From the NCBI RefSeq assembly GCF_036884655.1, contig NC_088348.1, forward strand, positions 25,122,501 to 25,186,500: a DNA stretch of 64,000 bases, read 5' to 3'. The DNA is from Musa acuminata AAA Group. Lineage: Eukaryota > Streptophyta > Magnoliopsida > Zingiberales > Musaceae. The notes beneath the pieces were generated by a model. That model did not search any database. It had not been told where the DNA came from and saw only the letters and a program-made list of their open reading frames with translations. Made by a program: the position numbers and the translations under genes. Positions within the stretch are counted from its first letter, which is position 1. Every line of letters starts with the position of its first letter. Below are positions 34,601-49,799 of this stretch, in pieces.

Positions 34601-35880
34601 TGGGGAGACTGGTGTAAAAAGAAAAGGTTACAATCACCTTTCATCTATCTACCCCGTGGACAACAATCCAATAGAGGCCATTTGAGCATGTCTTTCCCTT
34701 GTCACATGCATAAACAAAATGTTAAAGTGGGACATTGGGACAATTGTAGGTTGTTCCCTTCATAGACCAAGTATAAAGACTAATTGTAGGTTGTTCCCTT
34801 CATTCACCAAGTATAAAGACTAATCCAAGGGAGGCCATACCGAGGCACTCTCTTTTCAAGAAAAAAACTCGTACCTTAGAAAAGATATCGAACTAACTTG
34901 ATTGATGGAGGGATCGAGTACGGAAACTTCTCTCAACATCGTCTTAGTGCAGGTGATGCCTCGGAAACTCAGCCCCCTACCTTGGACCATCCTCAATGCC
35001 ACTCTAGTACCACTTTGGAGCCACTTAACACTCCTATGCATTCAGGTTTGACCCAAGTTAAATTAACTCATATGTCGACGATAATTTCATCTAATATTTT
35101 GGTGATAGAAAAAGGGCTTGAAGTCACAGGAACGTCCACCTGTTAATCCTCTCAATAAAAGCTTCAATGAGGAGGCTCTATCTCCAACCTGCAACACTTT
35201 TACTTGGGGGAACCATCCTTTTACCCACATGTGGATGTGTCCACTTCGACATAGACGCCAATAAGGTACTGGCATATGTTTAACGACCTAAGTCTCTCAC
35301 CTTGGGGATGAATTTGAGTCATCTGCTCATCACCGTTGAGGTGTTTCTAAACCTCACCCATCATGTGTAGATACTCAGGGAGGATGCAAGCTATCACCTC
35401 ACTCTTGCCTCAACTAGCCAAACAAACGACGTCACCATCTCAACCATGATCAACCCTTCAATCGCCACCTCACCCATCATGTGTAGATACTCAGGGAGGA
35501 TGCAAGCTATCACCTCACTCTTGCCTCAACTAGCCAAACAAACGACATCACCATCTCAACCATGATCAACACTTCAATCGCCACAAGCATTGGCACTTGT
35601 CAGAATACCCTCAACCAATGTGATGCCAACATCTTAAGATTGTCCAAGGCTCATGGAACAATCGAAGGAGCGCCCCGCTCCTCAACCGTGGAGTTCACCA
35701 CACTATAGCTCGACTTCGCTCGATTCCAAGACCCAATCGATGGATTTGATGGATAAATCCCTGAAGATCCAACTGCGATAAACAGATTAATGCTTAGATG
35801 ATATGCGATAGAAATTTCAACAATCCAAAGGAAAAAATCCAATCAAATCCCACATCAGATCTATTCAAATGGCCCCAAGA
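34600..35880 (+). mobile_element. Degenerate LTR-retrotransposon-like sequence
   Basis: This stretch is less AT-rich than its surroundings and holds two tandem duplications: about 40 bp at 34741-34822 and 116 bp at 35352-35583. Its wording (the aggtgatgcctcggaaactcag area, then Pro/Ser/Thr-rich conceptual translation) resembles leader and early gag sequence of plant Ty3/gypsy elements, but no domain is clear and no LTR pair was found. Low confidence. Confidence 0.35.
35352..35583. repeat. 116-bp tandem duplication
   Basis: cctcacccatcatgtgtag starts at 35352 and again at 35468; the copies differ at only a few positions. It lies within the degenerate retroelement-like region. Confidence 0.9.
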
Positions 35881-36373
35881 ACACATAATTATGCATCTAA
35901 ATCAACCTGAGTGAACCTCCAATTGAATTTGCATTTTTTATATCTAAAACAATATTTTTGGAATTCAGGTAGGACAATAACTCTTAACTCATCATACAAT
36001 CATCGGTAAAGAAGAAGAGCTTCCCTCATGTCACTCGTGAGGTTGAAAGCTGAAACCCAATATAGTGGAACTGTTCCTCGACATCATCACTAATATGCAT
36101 AAATGATACTTGGGGAATATGGCAAAAGTATTTTTCCCAGCACTTTGAGGAACTCACAGCATTCACCTCTGTGTTTCACAACCAATAAAACTTACAAAGA
36201 CTAAATGCAAACACACCTTTACCATTAGAAGTCCTAAGCAAAAAACAGAAGAAAAAACAGGAAGAGGAGGTACCTCAGCACAAGCTATAAAAGCAAACAA
36301 AAAATGTTTTGTGACAGTAATTTGTTCCAGTCAACAACATCTTTAAGATAAAGAAATTCTTGGCTTTTCCACA

Positions 36374-39300
36374 TCAAAAGGCAGCACGCCGTGGCCTCTC
36401 CTCAGCAACATTAACTCTTAGTGCCCGACCATCGAAACTCTATGAATAATAACAAAGCAGTAGTTACTGGATGAAAAAATTGATCAAGAAAGCAAGAATG
36501 ACAAAATCAAAGGAATGGAGTTCATAGCTGGTTTTTTAAAATTATTTCCTACCATAACATGAGTTATACACTAATCATAATCGATTGGGATAAGTGAGAA
36601 GGTGTTGGATAGCAAAAAAATATTTGATTAATCAAACTCATGATCAATTTTATTTAATGCAATCGCATACAGGAACGCTTCCAATAATGGACCTTATTAA
36701 ATTGTGCCATACAACTTTTGTCGGGTAAAGCAGGTTCCTTCATCATTAACATTGAATCAACTAGTTTAGGCACAAAGTCTCAATTTTGGACCAAGAATTA
36801 TGCTTTGCATACTTGGCATCTACTTGGGAAGATATTAACATCAGTATACACAATTGGCCAAATTAAGTGGACTCACCTGTCCATCAAGAGCAGCAATTGC
36901 ATCATCCATTTCAGACTGTGCTGCCATTTTAACAAAGCCAAAACCACGTGACCGTCCAGTCTCTCTATCATACACCACCCTTGCTTCCAGCACTTTACCA
37001 TGTTCACTAAAAATTTGCCCTAGGCGGCCATCATCCACTTGCCAAGGCAAATTGCCAACATAGATCCTTAAAGATGGTTGAAATTGTCGAGGTGTTCTTT
37101 CCACACGTCTCCCTCTGGGAGCTGATTTGTTTACAGTCAAAAGCCTGCCACTAATTTCCTGTTTCCAGAGCAGAAAATGTGTTAAGAGTCAAAAGCTTAA
37201 CCATAACGAGAAATTGAATTTTGCTGCTTTCACAAAAACAAGAACCACTTCATGCCAGTCAAAGTTTGCAAACAATTAGGAATATAGTGTATCAGTCGAG
37301 ATCAAAACAACATATAGAGCAAAGAAGGCAGGCAGAAACTTTTAGTTCATAATATACAAATATACATGTATATATGCATATGCATATACATACACAAAGA
37401 AAATAGTTACAACGCAAATTGTATGTCAAGAAACTAGCCCATGGTAAAACATCAAAAAGAACAGGAGCAGCAATAAGAAAAAAATTCATAAAGCAAATCA
37501 TATGTTTAGAGATTACACCATGCCAGACATCGAACAAGAAAACGCATGACCAACAGTAGTAGAATGAAGCCACATTGATTTTAACAAAACATCCAGAAGC
37601 ATATTACAAGTTGAATGCAAAAATATGAACAGATATCTGATAAAAGAGTTTGATCATCAAAGAATCATCCACCCGGCACCTAAGATTTAGGTCTAATATA
37701 ACAATCAGGAAAGCTGGAAAACATCAGAGATTAAGTAGATATTGATAATCTAATTAAAGTCACCAAAAAGAGTTTTAAACGAGTACTTCTTTTTCCTAAG
37801 CTGGCTACACTGTTAAGCTAGAGCAAGTATTCTCAAACCGAACATAGTCATACTCTCTAACCAAATATACTTAGTCTATTCTGAATACTAGTTGTATGAA
37901 CAATAAAGAGAACACTGAAAGAAGACTTGTAGTTAACAAAGTTAAGATCAAATAGTTATCAAAACTGTTTACTAGGTAAATTTCATGACTCTTGTTAGCT
38001 ATTTTATGTCTTAAGTCGTACAAGAATTAAGAATCGGAAGAAGTTAATAAGTTAAAATAACTATAAAGAAAATCCATGGCAAGGCTGCCAGAGTACGATG
38101 GGTCTTAAGGCATAGACGACATGCTGTATCGTAGAACTCGTATAGACTGTTTAGGCTCCATGACAGACACCACAGCGACTACAATTGTATGGAAAGTGCC
38201 AAAGCTCACTTTGTCGCAGTCACAGTACATCAAACAGTAGACATAGTAGCCCTATTTTTTAGTAAAATCCAATTTTTCTACCTACTCTATGGGTTTATGT
38301 TATTTAGGTCAGATTTAACTATCTTCGTCAGCTCATGATTTTTTATAGGGTCTATTTCTCATTCTATTGGATTCACCTCCATAAGTAAATAAAGAGAAAA
38401 AAAGAATCAGCAATGCAGTGCTTCTCATCTTCAGGTGTTTAATGATTTGACCTTATTGCTAATCAAAAGATTCTAGGCGCCATCTAGTGTTAGTTTTATT
38501 GATAGTATTTTGGATTCTGAAAATAGCATCTTGCAATTTGGTGTTATTGTTATATCACACTTTGTATATCTATTATCACAGTTTTAAGTAATCTACTATT
38601 CTTTTTTTAATTTGAAGAAAAAACTACCCTTCTTTAAATGCCCAATTGAGGGCTAGTAATTTGGTTCAGATACAAGAACCTTCTGAAATCTGCTCTACGG
38701 TTGTGAGCAGATGCATTCAGGGTACAAAGTTTTGCTACAGCATGCACCAATATGTTTACATTTCTATGAATATGACTAGAAGTGACACTATAACTTCTCT
38801 ACCAATGTTCAAAGTGTCAGCTGTTAGAGATCTTAATATGACACTTGTCTGATATGTAAGTTGTACTTGGTTTCTCTGAAGAATATGTTTTCTGAGTGCT
38901 TGTACTACAAAGAACACTCGCATGCCCTATTAAGGCTCCCTCCTAAAATAAAAAATTTTGTTTGGTGAGCCATTTATAATGGACCGCGTAGTCACAAAAA
39001 GGACTAGCAAACAGAGTTCTATCAGATAAAAGTTCTTATAGATTTGGTTCTCAATCAGACGGTCAACCTCATGTCTTCTTCCAATGTTGCAGAGTTCAGT
39101 GTCCTTGGTTTCTATGTCCACTAACGTTAAGATCTGATGCTCTGCAGGCTCATACGTTAACAAAAGGGCAGAAAACTTCTCACGCACTCAAATGCAGATC
39201 AACAAGAGATCTTATTCACCATAGTGCGGAGCATTATAATTTAGGAATCAGGTCTATTTCCAGAACAGCAAGCAGTAACCAGAGAAGTGTGTAAAGATAA

Positions 39301-40520
39301 AATGTAATATTTACATTACTACCAGCCTTAAACCTAAACAAATCACTAATTCTCCAAAAGGCGTCACACAATGCTATATTGCAACCTCTCACTAATTTTT
39401 TCAATGTCAATTTTGACACAGCAAATGATGTCACTGGAGGACTGCAATGGCTCTGTAATTCAGGATGGTCATTATGCAGTTTCCCAATTTACAGATGCAA
39501 TTTATTAGGCAGACAAAGCAGAAGTAATTGCTGCAAGAGAATCTCTGAAAATGGCCATGAGAATGGAGATCCCAAGCATTATCTTTTGAAGAGATTGGTT
39601 GTGCTTAGTTCATCATTTACTGCAGGACAGCACTATGGATCAATCATCAACAAGCCTCATAAGTCAATGTTCATGATCAAGTGGATGCAGTCAAGATAAA
39701 GAAAGACCTAATTAGCGTCAGAGCAACCATAACACATATTTTCATTTTTTTTCTCAACAGTTCTAAGGGGAAGCATTTTGAGCGTGTATATGGAGAAATT
39801 ATTGGATCCAGGAAGAAAAGCTCAGACTCGAAGAAGACTTACAGAACGATGAAACATCTCCACAGCTTTGTCTGCTTCTTCAATCGTGCTCATGGACACA
39901 AATCCAAATCCACGACTCTGATCAGTCCCCCGATTGTATATCACCTGCATATCCACAACCATGACCCAAGAATCGCACAGATCTCAACGCCATTATCATA
40001 TCCCAACAACAACACAAGAATAGAAGAATCGGAATCCTCCAATTTCTATTTCAATTGCAAGACCCCATCGAATCTACGTTACCTCGGCGACCTCGACGAC
40101 TCCAGCCTTATCGAAGAGCTGAGCCAGCTTCTCGCTGTCCATATCGTAGGGGAGGTTCCCGACGAAGAGCTTCGCCTCCTCGGCCGGCTCGCCATAAGGC
40201 TCCACCCCGTCCTCCGTTTCCCCCTCGAGCCCTTCCAAGCCAAAACCTCCATCTTCGAGCTCATTCTCCTCCACTTCCTCCTCCTCCTCCGCCTGGAGGG
40301 TCCAGCCGGAGGTCTGTGCCACGAAGGGTGGCAAAGGAAGGATCTTTCTAAAGGGCAGCAACGAAGAGGAGAGAGAGAGGCGGGGAAAGCGGAGCGGCCT
40401 GGAGGAGCGGGGAAACGGGAGGAGAGAGGGAGGGGGAACAGAAGAGAAGAGAGCGGCTGTCAGAGACAGGGGAAGGCCTTCCGCCATGGGCATGGGGTTG
40501 ACGGCCGTGCCTGCCGCCAT
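36374..40520 (-). CDS. Chloroplast RNA-binding protein with two RRMs (cp31/cp29 type)
   Basis: Coding exons (minus strand): 40520-40083, 39944-39843, 37158-36877, 36439-36374; GT-AG junctions, all phase 0, 888 nt, 295 residues. Residues 1-70 are a Ser/Pro/Leu/Arg-rich chloroplast transit peptide. Residues 78-113 are strongly acidic. RRM1 (about 117-194) has LFVGNL and [11 protein letters not shown]2 (about 211-288) has IYVGNL and RGFGFVKM. The acidic domain plus two RRMs is the cp28/cp31 family, which binds many plastid mRNAs, stabilises them and supports RNA editing. A TATATAAAA lies at 40576-40584 on the minus strand. The 2.7-kb second intron has no recognised insertion. The exact paralogue cannot be assigned. 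Confidence 0.92.
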
Positions 40521-40575
40521 GGATTGGAGACAGAGAAGAGATAAGGGGGAACCGGGGGGTGAGGGGCGTCGCCGG

Positions 40576-40584
40576 TTTTATATA
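40576..40584 (-). promoter_or_regulatory. Probable TATA box of the chloroplast RNP gene
   Basis: TATATAAAA on the minus strand, 56 bp before the start codon, which implies a short 5' UTR. Position and sequence only. Confidence 0.55.
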
Positions 40585-40589
40585 CGATA

Positions 40590-41185
40590 GTACTTTTGCA
40601 AATACGCCCTCTATAATCATGCTATTACGAATAACCTCCTTAAAAGTGTCAAATTATCTCAATATTTTCATATTTAGTTTCCTTCCAAAAAAGAACATAT
40701 TATGCCTTAAATAAAAATAAACATATATCCCTCTAATATGTATGATTTTGATATTTATCCTCTAAATTTTAAGCTTAGCTTATATTATAGTGAAACCTAA
40801 AAACTTGCATAGGTGAGTAATCTCTCATATGTTAAAAACTATTATTTGGTTATTAATTGAAACACTAAATGATGTTAATGTTATGTAATTAAAATGAATA
40901 TTTTTTGGAGTATAATTATGGAAAGAGTCTTAATATTGGAGGGATGTACGTGCTACATGTATTTTTTTTATTGACATGCATACAGAGTACCGGAGATAAT
41001 TGTGTACAGAGCTTAAGCATTTCCTCCATGACTTCTTTCTTCAGATGAAATGTAGAAGATAGAGGTCGCCATATCACATAATTCACCTACATAAAGATGA
41101 TTTCTAGATAGAGCAAATGATTCATCCCCCTGGATTTGGTATAAATTTGACTTGGGAGAACAAAGTCAACCGAAGGATTGATCAC
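40590..41185. other. Intergenic DNA between the RNP promoter and the BTB-TAZ 3' end
   Basis: AT-rich promoter-distal sequence and the probable 3' UTR of the BTB-TAZ gene (minus strand, from 41185 downwards). No further gene seen. Confidence 0.5.
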
Positions 41186-43015
41186 TCAGTCAATGAGCTT
41201 CTGCTTCAGCCAAGCTTCCTGGTTTTGTATCCCTTCTTGCCTTTTCCTCTTGGCCAAGTGGGACATGACTCTTGCAGAGGCCACCTTCTTCACCAGTAGT
41301 TTCCACTTCTCGTCCTTCTCCTCCTCTGCTTTCCTTTTGGTTTGCTCCATCTTCTGCTTGAATTGGCTGCAGAGCAATAGAGGAACAAGGACAAGTTGGT
41401 CAGTGACCAGGAGGAAGTAGCAGGTGGCGAAGGCTGTAGGATGCTTACGAGCAGAGGGGGACTTTGCAGGGGTCGGGGTGGACGCAGATGGCGGAGTGGA
41501 GACGGAGGAGCTGCCACAGACGCTTGCAGCGAGGGCAGCCGTGCTGCTGCTGCTGCTGCTGTTGCGGCGGCTTCTTCTTGCGGTCGCAGGCGGCGAGGTG
41601 GTGGATGAGCTGCTGGAGGCCACGGCAGGTGGCGGGGTTCGGGCAATGGGTGGGGTCACGCGGCGGCGGTCCGCGGCCGGATGGCCCGACCTCGGTGCAG
41701 CCCTCCGCGCAGATGTGCTGCAAGCACTCCATGGCCTCGCTCAGCTCCGTATATACTTTCTCCTCCTCCCTCTTCCGCCGCCGCCGCTTCTGCCTCTGAG
41801 ATCATTCGTATAGTACGCGCCGTCAATATCAACTAATGCCGGAAGGATAAAGATCGGAGTGGTGCGATGTCGGTACCAGATGGGCGTCTTGGAGGGATTG
41901 GAGGATGTCGAGCTCGAGCCAGGGGTCGTTCTCCTGGAGGAAGCGCCACGCCTCGGTGCTCTCCACGGCGGCGTAGTCCCTGGCGATGAGCCTCAGGCAG
42001 CGGAGGTGCAGCCAGGGCGCGTCGCACCGCCGTGCCAGCACCAGCACGTCCACCACCCCCTCCGCCGTCAGCCGCGATGCCAGCGCCCGCTCGCACGCCC
42101 GCTTCAGCCACCCCACCTGGTACACATGCGACAGGACCAGCAAGTGCACCCCGTGCTCGCCCACCTCCGGCGCCTCCTCCCCCTCCACCGCAGGCGTCAC
42201 ACAACTCCTGTAGTGATGAATCTTATCATGAGAAATCCAACACCGACAGAGATTGAACTGTGGAGTCCTAATGCAGCGTTGGAGAGGCAGGTTTCAGATC
42301 TTGGCGGTTAGCTCTCATGGTGTGGACCTACATGGCAGAGGTGGGATGGTCCATTGTCCTTGCAATGGGGTTCTCGAGAAAATAACAGGTGAACAGGCAT
42401 GATGATGATGATTCAAAGTGGAGGTTGAAATCTGTGGAGCACGAGAATTGCGTGGTTTGGATCAATAACAGGACTAACATCGCAATCAAAACAGAGCTCT
42501 TTTTCTACCCTCTCTTTGAACTCTCTCCTGTGGTGGTGGTCGTGGTGGTGCCAACCCTGTCCCATCTACATCATCACACGGAGACCTTTAGCACCACCGC
42601 CGCCGCACTAGAAACCAAGGTTGTATTGGTTGGTGGAGGCTTTTCCGATTTGAATCGTACAGACTTGCTTCGGAGTTAAGGAATCAAGGAGATGACCGAC
42701 GAACCTGGCGGAGTAGAGCAGGCGAACGAAGGCACACACTGCGTCGTGAGGAACTCCAAGTATCGGAATCACTCTTCCTTCTCCCCCACGTTTCTGCGGC
42801 CGATCCAACATGCTCTCTAACACCGGCGACGCTGCCGCCTTCACACAAGAAACACAACCAATCATACACACCCCGTTCTTACGAGCGCAGAGAGAAGAAA
42901 AGAAGATGCAGCTCACCAGAACTTTGGAATGAACAGGAATTCTCCTCTTCCCGGCGGTCAAGATCTGGACATCTGCGTCATCTCCCCCGCTGGGATCCGT
43001 CCTCGAATTGCCCAT
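41186..43015 (-). CDS. BTB/POZ and TAZ domain-containing protein (BT family)
   Basis: Exons (minus strand): 43015-42917, 42838-42705, 42207-41877, 41795-41449, 41366-41186; 1092 nt, 363 residues, consistent phases. Exons 1-3 encode the BTB/POZ domain (DADVQILTAGKRRIPVHSKVL, then VLESML) and a BACK-like helical part (HGVHLLVLSHVYQVGWLKRAC). Exon 4 encodes the TAZ zinc finger with paired Cys/His motifs (HCPNPATC, HHLAACDRKK, HGCPRC, ICVHPDPCKVPLC), including a run of seven Gln. Exon 5 is a basic C-terminal tail like the calmodulin-binding end of plant BT proteins. BT proteins act as CUL3 adaptors or transcription scaffolds in development, nitrogen and stress responses. Intron 2 uses the weaker donor GTTCGT. 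A (CT)n run (GA on the sense strand) fills much of the 5' UTR, and TATATAAA lies at 43110-43117. Confidence 0.92.
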
Positions 43016-43016
43016 C

Positions 43017-43042
43017 TCTCTCTCTCTCTCTCTCTCTCTCTG
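43017..43042. repeat. CT/GA microsatellite in the 5' UTR of the BTB-TAZ gene
   Basis: About 13 CT units immediately upstream of the start codon; on the sense strand a GA tract. GA tracts in plant 5' UTRs can bind BBR/BPC proteins; no proof of that here. Confidence 0.85.
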
Positions 43043-43109
43043 AGACAGAGCACGGGACTAAGTAGATAACTGGAAAGAGAAGCAGCCTAATCAACTCGAA
43101 CGGGTCAGG

Positions 43110-43117
43110 TTTATATA
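43110..43117 (-). promoter_or_regulatory. Probable TATA box of the BTB-TAZ gene
   Basis: TATATAAA on the minus strand, about 95 bp before the start codon; the GA microsatellite of the 5' UTR lies between them. Confidence 0.6.
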
Positions 43118-43119
43118 GG

Positions 43120-45429
<2,310 letters not shown>

Positions 45430-45430
<1 letters not shown>

Positions 45431-45919
45431 CTTTCACCTATTTATACTTAAAAAATTTATATTAAAATCTATATAATTAAGAATTAAAATATTTAACCTT
45501 ATTTACATTGACACATTCAATTTAGATGCGTTAGTCGATCTTACTAATATCGATTCAAACATTGACGATGAGGAGGAAGATGAGGCAAAGCAATGAGGCC
45601 TCTACATTGATATTGTACTACTCTACCTCTTCTTCCACCTTCAACGTCACTCTACATCTACGATAATGTCGGAGGAAGAAGAGGAGGCAGGTAAGACATC
45701 TACGTCACTGAGGAAGAGGAGATAAGTGAGATAAAGTAGTGTGATGTCGAAGGAGGACAATGAAAGTGAGGCATCTGCATCGGCATCACACCGCGCTGCC
45801 TCCTCTTTGTTCTCATCGATCGTCGCATTATCAGAAGAGAAAGAGGAGGCAAAGCGATGCGACACCAACGTAAATGTCTCACTTCTCTCCTCTTTCTCTT
45901 CTGACGTCAATGCAAATGT
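45430..45919. mobile_element. Left flank of an older inverted-repeat element, split by the LTR element
   Basis: The AT-rich end (about 45450-45520) is roughly complementary to the AT-rich end at about 51930-51990, and both resemble repeat tails at 9010-9040 and 9270-9300. The interior is a GA/CT-rich tract (gaagaggaggca...). This suggests one transposon with terminal inverted repeats into which the LTR element at 45920 inserted. Exact borders and class are not resolved. Confidence 0.45.
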
Positions 45920-47180
45920 TGTTGAATCTCGGATTTTGATAACGAAATCAATTGATGAGTTTGTGATTTAATCTATGTTTTGAGTGACATAGGACTAGCT
46001 TCGATCAAGGAGAGGCAAATTGATTAAAGAAGGAAAAATCATATTGGGTCAGGGTAAACATATCAAAAGATTGGACATCGGGCCAGAGGATTGGTCGACG
46101 TGTCGGCAGAAGGCTCATGCCGTGAATTCGGGCATCGGACTGAAGGATCGGACATTGCGCTAAGGAGATCGGAAGTTGCGGGAGTCAACATGCTGATTGG
46201 GCAATACACTGAAGGAGAGGACGATATTCCAAAGGATCGAACGAGCGCCGGATGAACCAATGATATACCGGATAAAGGATTCATCCTTTATAATCATTTA
46301 TCTAAGATTAAAGTAGTTTATGGGGCTAATTGAGTTAGTTTTTGATATAATCATGTTAACTCAATTAGGGGCTAATTAGGTCTTAATAAACACTAATTTG
46401 GGCTCATTATGAGGCCTATTTAGTGACCTAAAAGTTGGGTCAAGCGGTGGAACCGCTTGTGAGTTGAAAAACTCAAAAAACCCAATCTCCGAGGCTATCA
46501 GGCAATGGTACCACCTAGTGACAGTGTGTCAAGCGATGGTACCGCTAAACTGGGCAGTGCTACCACCCAGTGTCAGGCTGTGGGCAGTGGTACCACCCAG
46601 TGCAAGCGGTGGTACCGCCCGTACCTCGAAATCTCGGGGATTTGAATTTTGGCTCCAAGTTTTGAAGCCATTTGGGGTATATAAATACCCTAGCTATTCC
46701 TGCATGGAGTAGTAAGAAAGATTAAGCAAAACTCTGTTGTAAACTCTATTAGAAAGTTGAGTTCCCTCCTCCTAAAGCTTATAGAGAGTTCTAAGGAAGC
46801 TTTGTGAGGGATACCTTGTAAAAGAGGGTTGCAAAAGGTTATCTCCTAAACTTGTAAAAAGGAGAAGAGGGGTGTAAAAGGGTAGTTGGTTTTTGCCCCT
46901 TGAAGAAAGACCGTTAGTGGATGCCGGTGGCCTCCATGGAAGAGGAATCGGGAGTGGATGTAGGTCACAACGATCGAACCACTATAAAATCTGGTTTGCA
47001 TTTCTTTTTAGCAATTCATTTTAACTACAAATTGCCTTCTTATTGCTTTCACCATGCTCCCTTACGCTTCTAAGTTAATATCTTTCCGACCAGTTTTCAA
47101 TGTATGAAATATTTTCAAATCGACGTTTTTTACTGCTACATTAATTCACCCCCCCTCTTAGTGTCGACTCATTCCTAATA
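45920..47180 (+). repeat. 5' LTR of the plus-strand element
   Basis: 1261 bp. It contains a tract of small stem-loops at 46440-46620, including the perfect CAAGCGGT/ACCGCTTG with loop GGA at 46441-46459. A TATA-like gtatataaataccc lies at about 46677-46690, a plausible LTR promoter. Confidence 0.85.
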
Positions 47181-47279
47181 GTTAGTATCAGAGCCTCGTT
47201 ATTTCTCATTTGGTTTAACACCCAAGAGAAATAGCTCTTTTTCGATTTTAAGAGGGTTTTTCTATCGTTCATCCTCCTA

Positions 47280-48110
47280 TGTTCAATGGAACAGACTATA
47301 CTTATTGGAAAACTCGAGAGTTTTCTTGCTTTCTATGGATTTAAACTTATGGAATATCATTGAAAATAGATTTCAAAAGTTTTCTATTCTAATAAGCGAA
47401 TGTAATGATTTGGACAAGAAAACTTTTTCTTTAAATGTTAGAACTATGAATGCTCTATTTTGTGTTTTGAGCAAAAAATGAGTTTAATCGTGTTTCTATT
47501 TGTGAAACAGCTTTCAATATTTGACATACACTTGAAATCACACACGAGGGCACTAGTAGAGTAAAGGATTCTAAGATAAATATTTTGATGCATAATTTTG
47601 AACTATTTCGAATGAAGCCGTGCGAAACCATTATTGACATGTACACCCATTTTACGGATATCATCAATGACTTAAAAGCTCTTGGCAAATGTTTTTCAAA
47701 TCTTAAACTTGTTAATAAAGTTTTATGATTTCTTTCTAAAACTTGGGATCATAAAGTAACAGTCATTCAAGAGGTCAAAGATTTAAATACTTTCCCCCTC
47801 GAAGAATTTATCGGGTCTTTAATGACCTATGAAATTAGTTGTATGACACAAAACAAATATGAGAACAACTTTCTAAAGAACAAGAAGGATTTGACACTTC
47901 GAATACATGAAGACCACTCGAGCGAAAGCTCAAGTAATGATGAAATTGAACTTCTCACTATAAAACTTAAAAAGTTCATTAAACAAGAATTAAAAAATAA
48001 AAATAAACTTAAAAAAAGTTTCCAAAAAAGAAGAGAGCACTCAAAGTGACTTGGGACGAAACGAGTTCATCCGAAGATTAAGAACAAACCAACAAAAGCG
48101 AGGTGGCAAA
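47280..48110 (+). pseudogene. gag remnant of the plus-strand element
   Basis: Conceptual translation resembles the same UBN2-type gag as in the array: ILMHNFELFRMKP, FSNLKLVNKVL, then the open stretch at 47822-48049 with TYEISCMTQNKYENN and a Ser/Glu-rich EDHSSESSSNDEIELL segment followed by a Lys-rich tail. Stops and a frameshift near 47480 and 47728 break it. Confidence 0.78.
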
Positions 48111-49799
48111 CTATGCCTTAACGACTTTTGACGAGGTAACTAAAACCCCTTTAATTTATTTTGAAATTACATGATACTTTTCATGAGTTATATTTTTAGT
48201 TTAAAAAATTATATATAATTTTTTCTTAAAAATTATATGTTTAATGATGTAATGAAAATGTTAAAAAATTGGGATCATGCTAGTAATTTTAAAAATTATA
48301 ATGACAATTGCATGTTTTATGAAAATATATCAAATTATTAGATATAAATCTAATGCTTGTACATCTAATAGATTAATCTTATGTATGTTTTTAAAAAATA
48401 ATAATGTGCAATCATGTTGATTTCCATATTGCTTTTCGATTTTGATTGAAGATGTCTTATGTTCAATGATACCATGCTTGATGATTTTATACTATAAATG
48501 AGATTTTGAAGTTATACATGATGATTTTTATGACTTATGACTTATTGATCTTTGTCGCAATGAAAGTTGCTTTTTCGGTTTTAAATAAGATGAATGATTT
48601 TCATATGAAAAACTTGAGCATATTTATATAAAATCAATTACATAAAATAAAACACGTAAAAAGGGAATACATTTTTCATCTCTATCTTATTGATTTTTTC
48701 GATAAAAGATTAATGAATCCATGAATATTATGCTTTTGTGAATCTCGTAGACTATGAAAATGAATTTGAATGAGTTTTATCCAAATCATAATTTCTCAAG
48801 ATTTATAACATGAAATCTTTTATGAATCAAGATCTCTTATGTTTCTCTTTGCCATTTACTAAAGAGAAAAACAATCCAATTCATGATCTTGATTTCTTGA
48901 TATTTGATACTTTAAATCTTTCTATGAATTAAGATCATTTTCTCCTTGTTTCTTTTTACTATTCACCAAAAAAGGAGACTTATCCTAACAAACCATGATA
49001 TGCTACTTGATATCTTGAAAATTTATAACTTAGTTTTGTTATGCATTTCTTTCCTTCTTCATTCTTGTTTACGATGACAAAAGGGAGAAAGAAAATCGAT
49101 AGCATATCAAAAGATTGATTTATCAATTAATGTCATTTTGAATCTCTTATGACTTTGATAATTTGAATCTAAATGAGAATTTTCCAATCGAATCATGAAC
49201 CTTCTCTTGATTTCTTAACTTGAGACTTTCTTTTATGAATCAAGATTTCTTACTCTTTATTTTTCATATAATTCTTGCATTTTGAGAAAATTTTCTATAT
49301 GAATCATGTCTTTTGGTATTCACATAATCTTATCTTTCATGATATGATTTTTATAATTTCTTATATTCATGAAGTATATCTCATCACCAAAATTCTCTTG
49401 ATATTCTTCATATGATGATATTAAATTATACATGAAATACTCATAAATTTATGTTTATACATACAAATGAGAAGTCATGATCATGCATGGTAGGATTGAA
49501 TGTAATTTGACATTTTGATACCATTATAATTTGCATTATTTATGATTTAGAATGATGCATGCAATACTATAATTTGTTGCTAAAATGATGTATCATAAAT
49601 ATTTGAGTATCATATATGATATGCCCATAGTGATGATTTATTTTTGATATCATGCATTAAGTAATGATGAAATGTAAGGTTTTGAAATTGTACATGTTTT
49701 AATTTGAAACTATAATGATGCATAAATATGTTGAAATAATATTGATACTTTACTTTTATCATGATTTAAAAATTATTATAAAGGAAAAAAAATTATAAA

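Noticed and set aside
34898..35146. Open frame in the 35-kb region as a host gene
   Set aside because: Short, no domain, next to tandem duplications and retroelement-like wording; left as part of the low-confidence relic.
39681..40544. 287-codon plus-strand frame
   Set aside because: Antisense to exons 1 and 2 and intron 1 of the chloroplast RNP gene, with low-complexity Glu/Arg/Gly translation.
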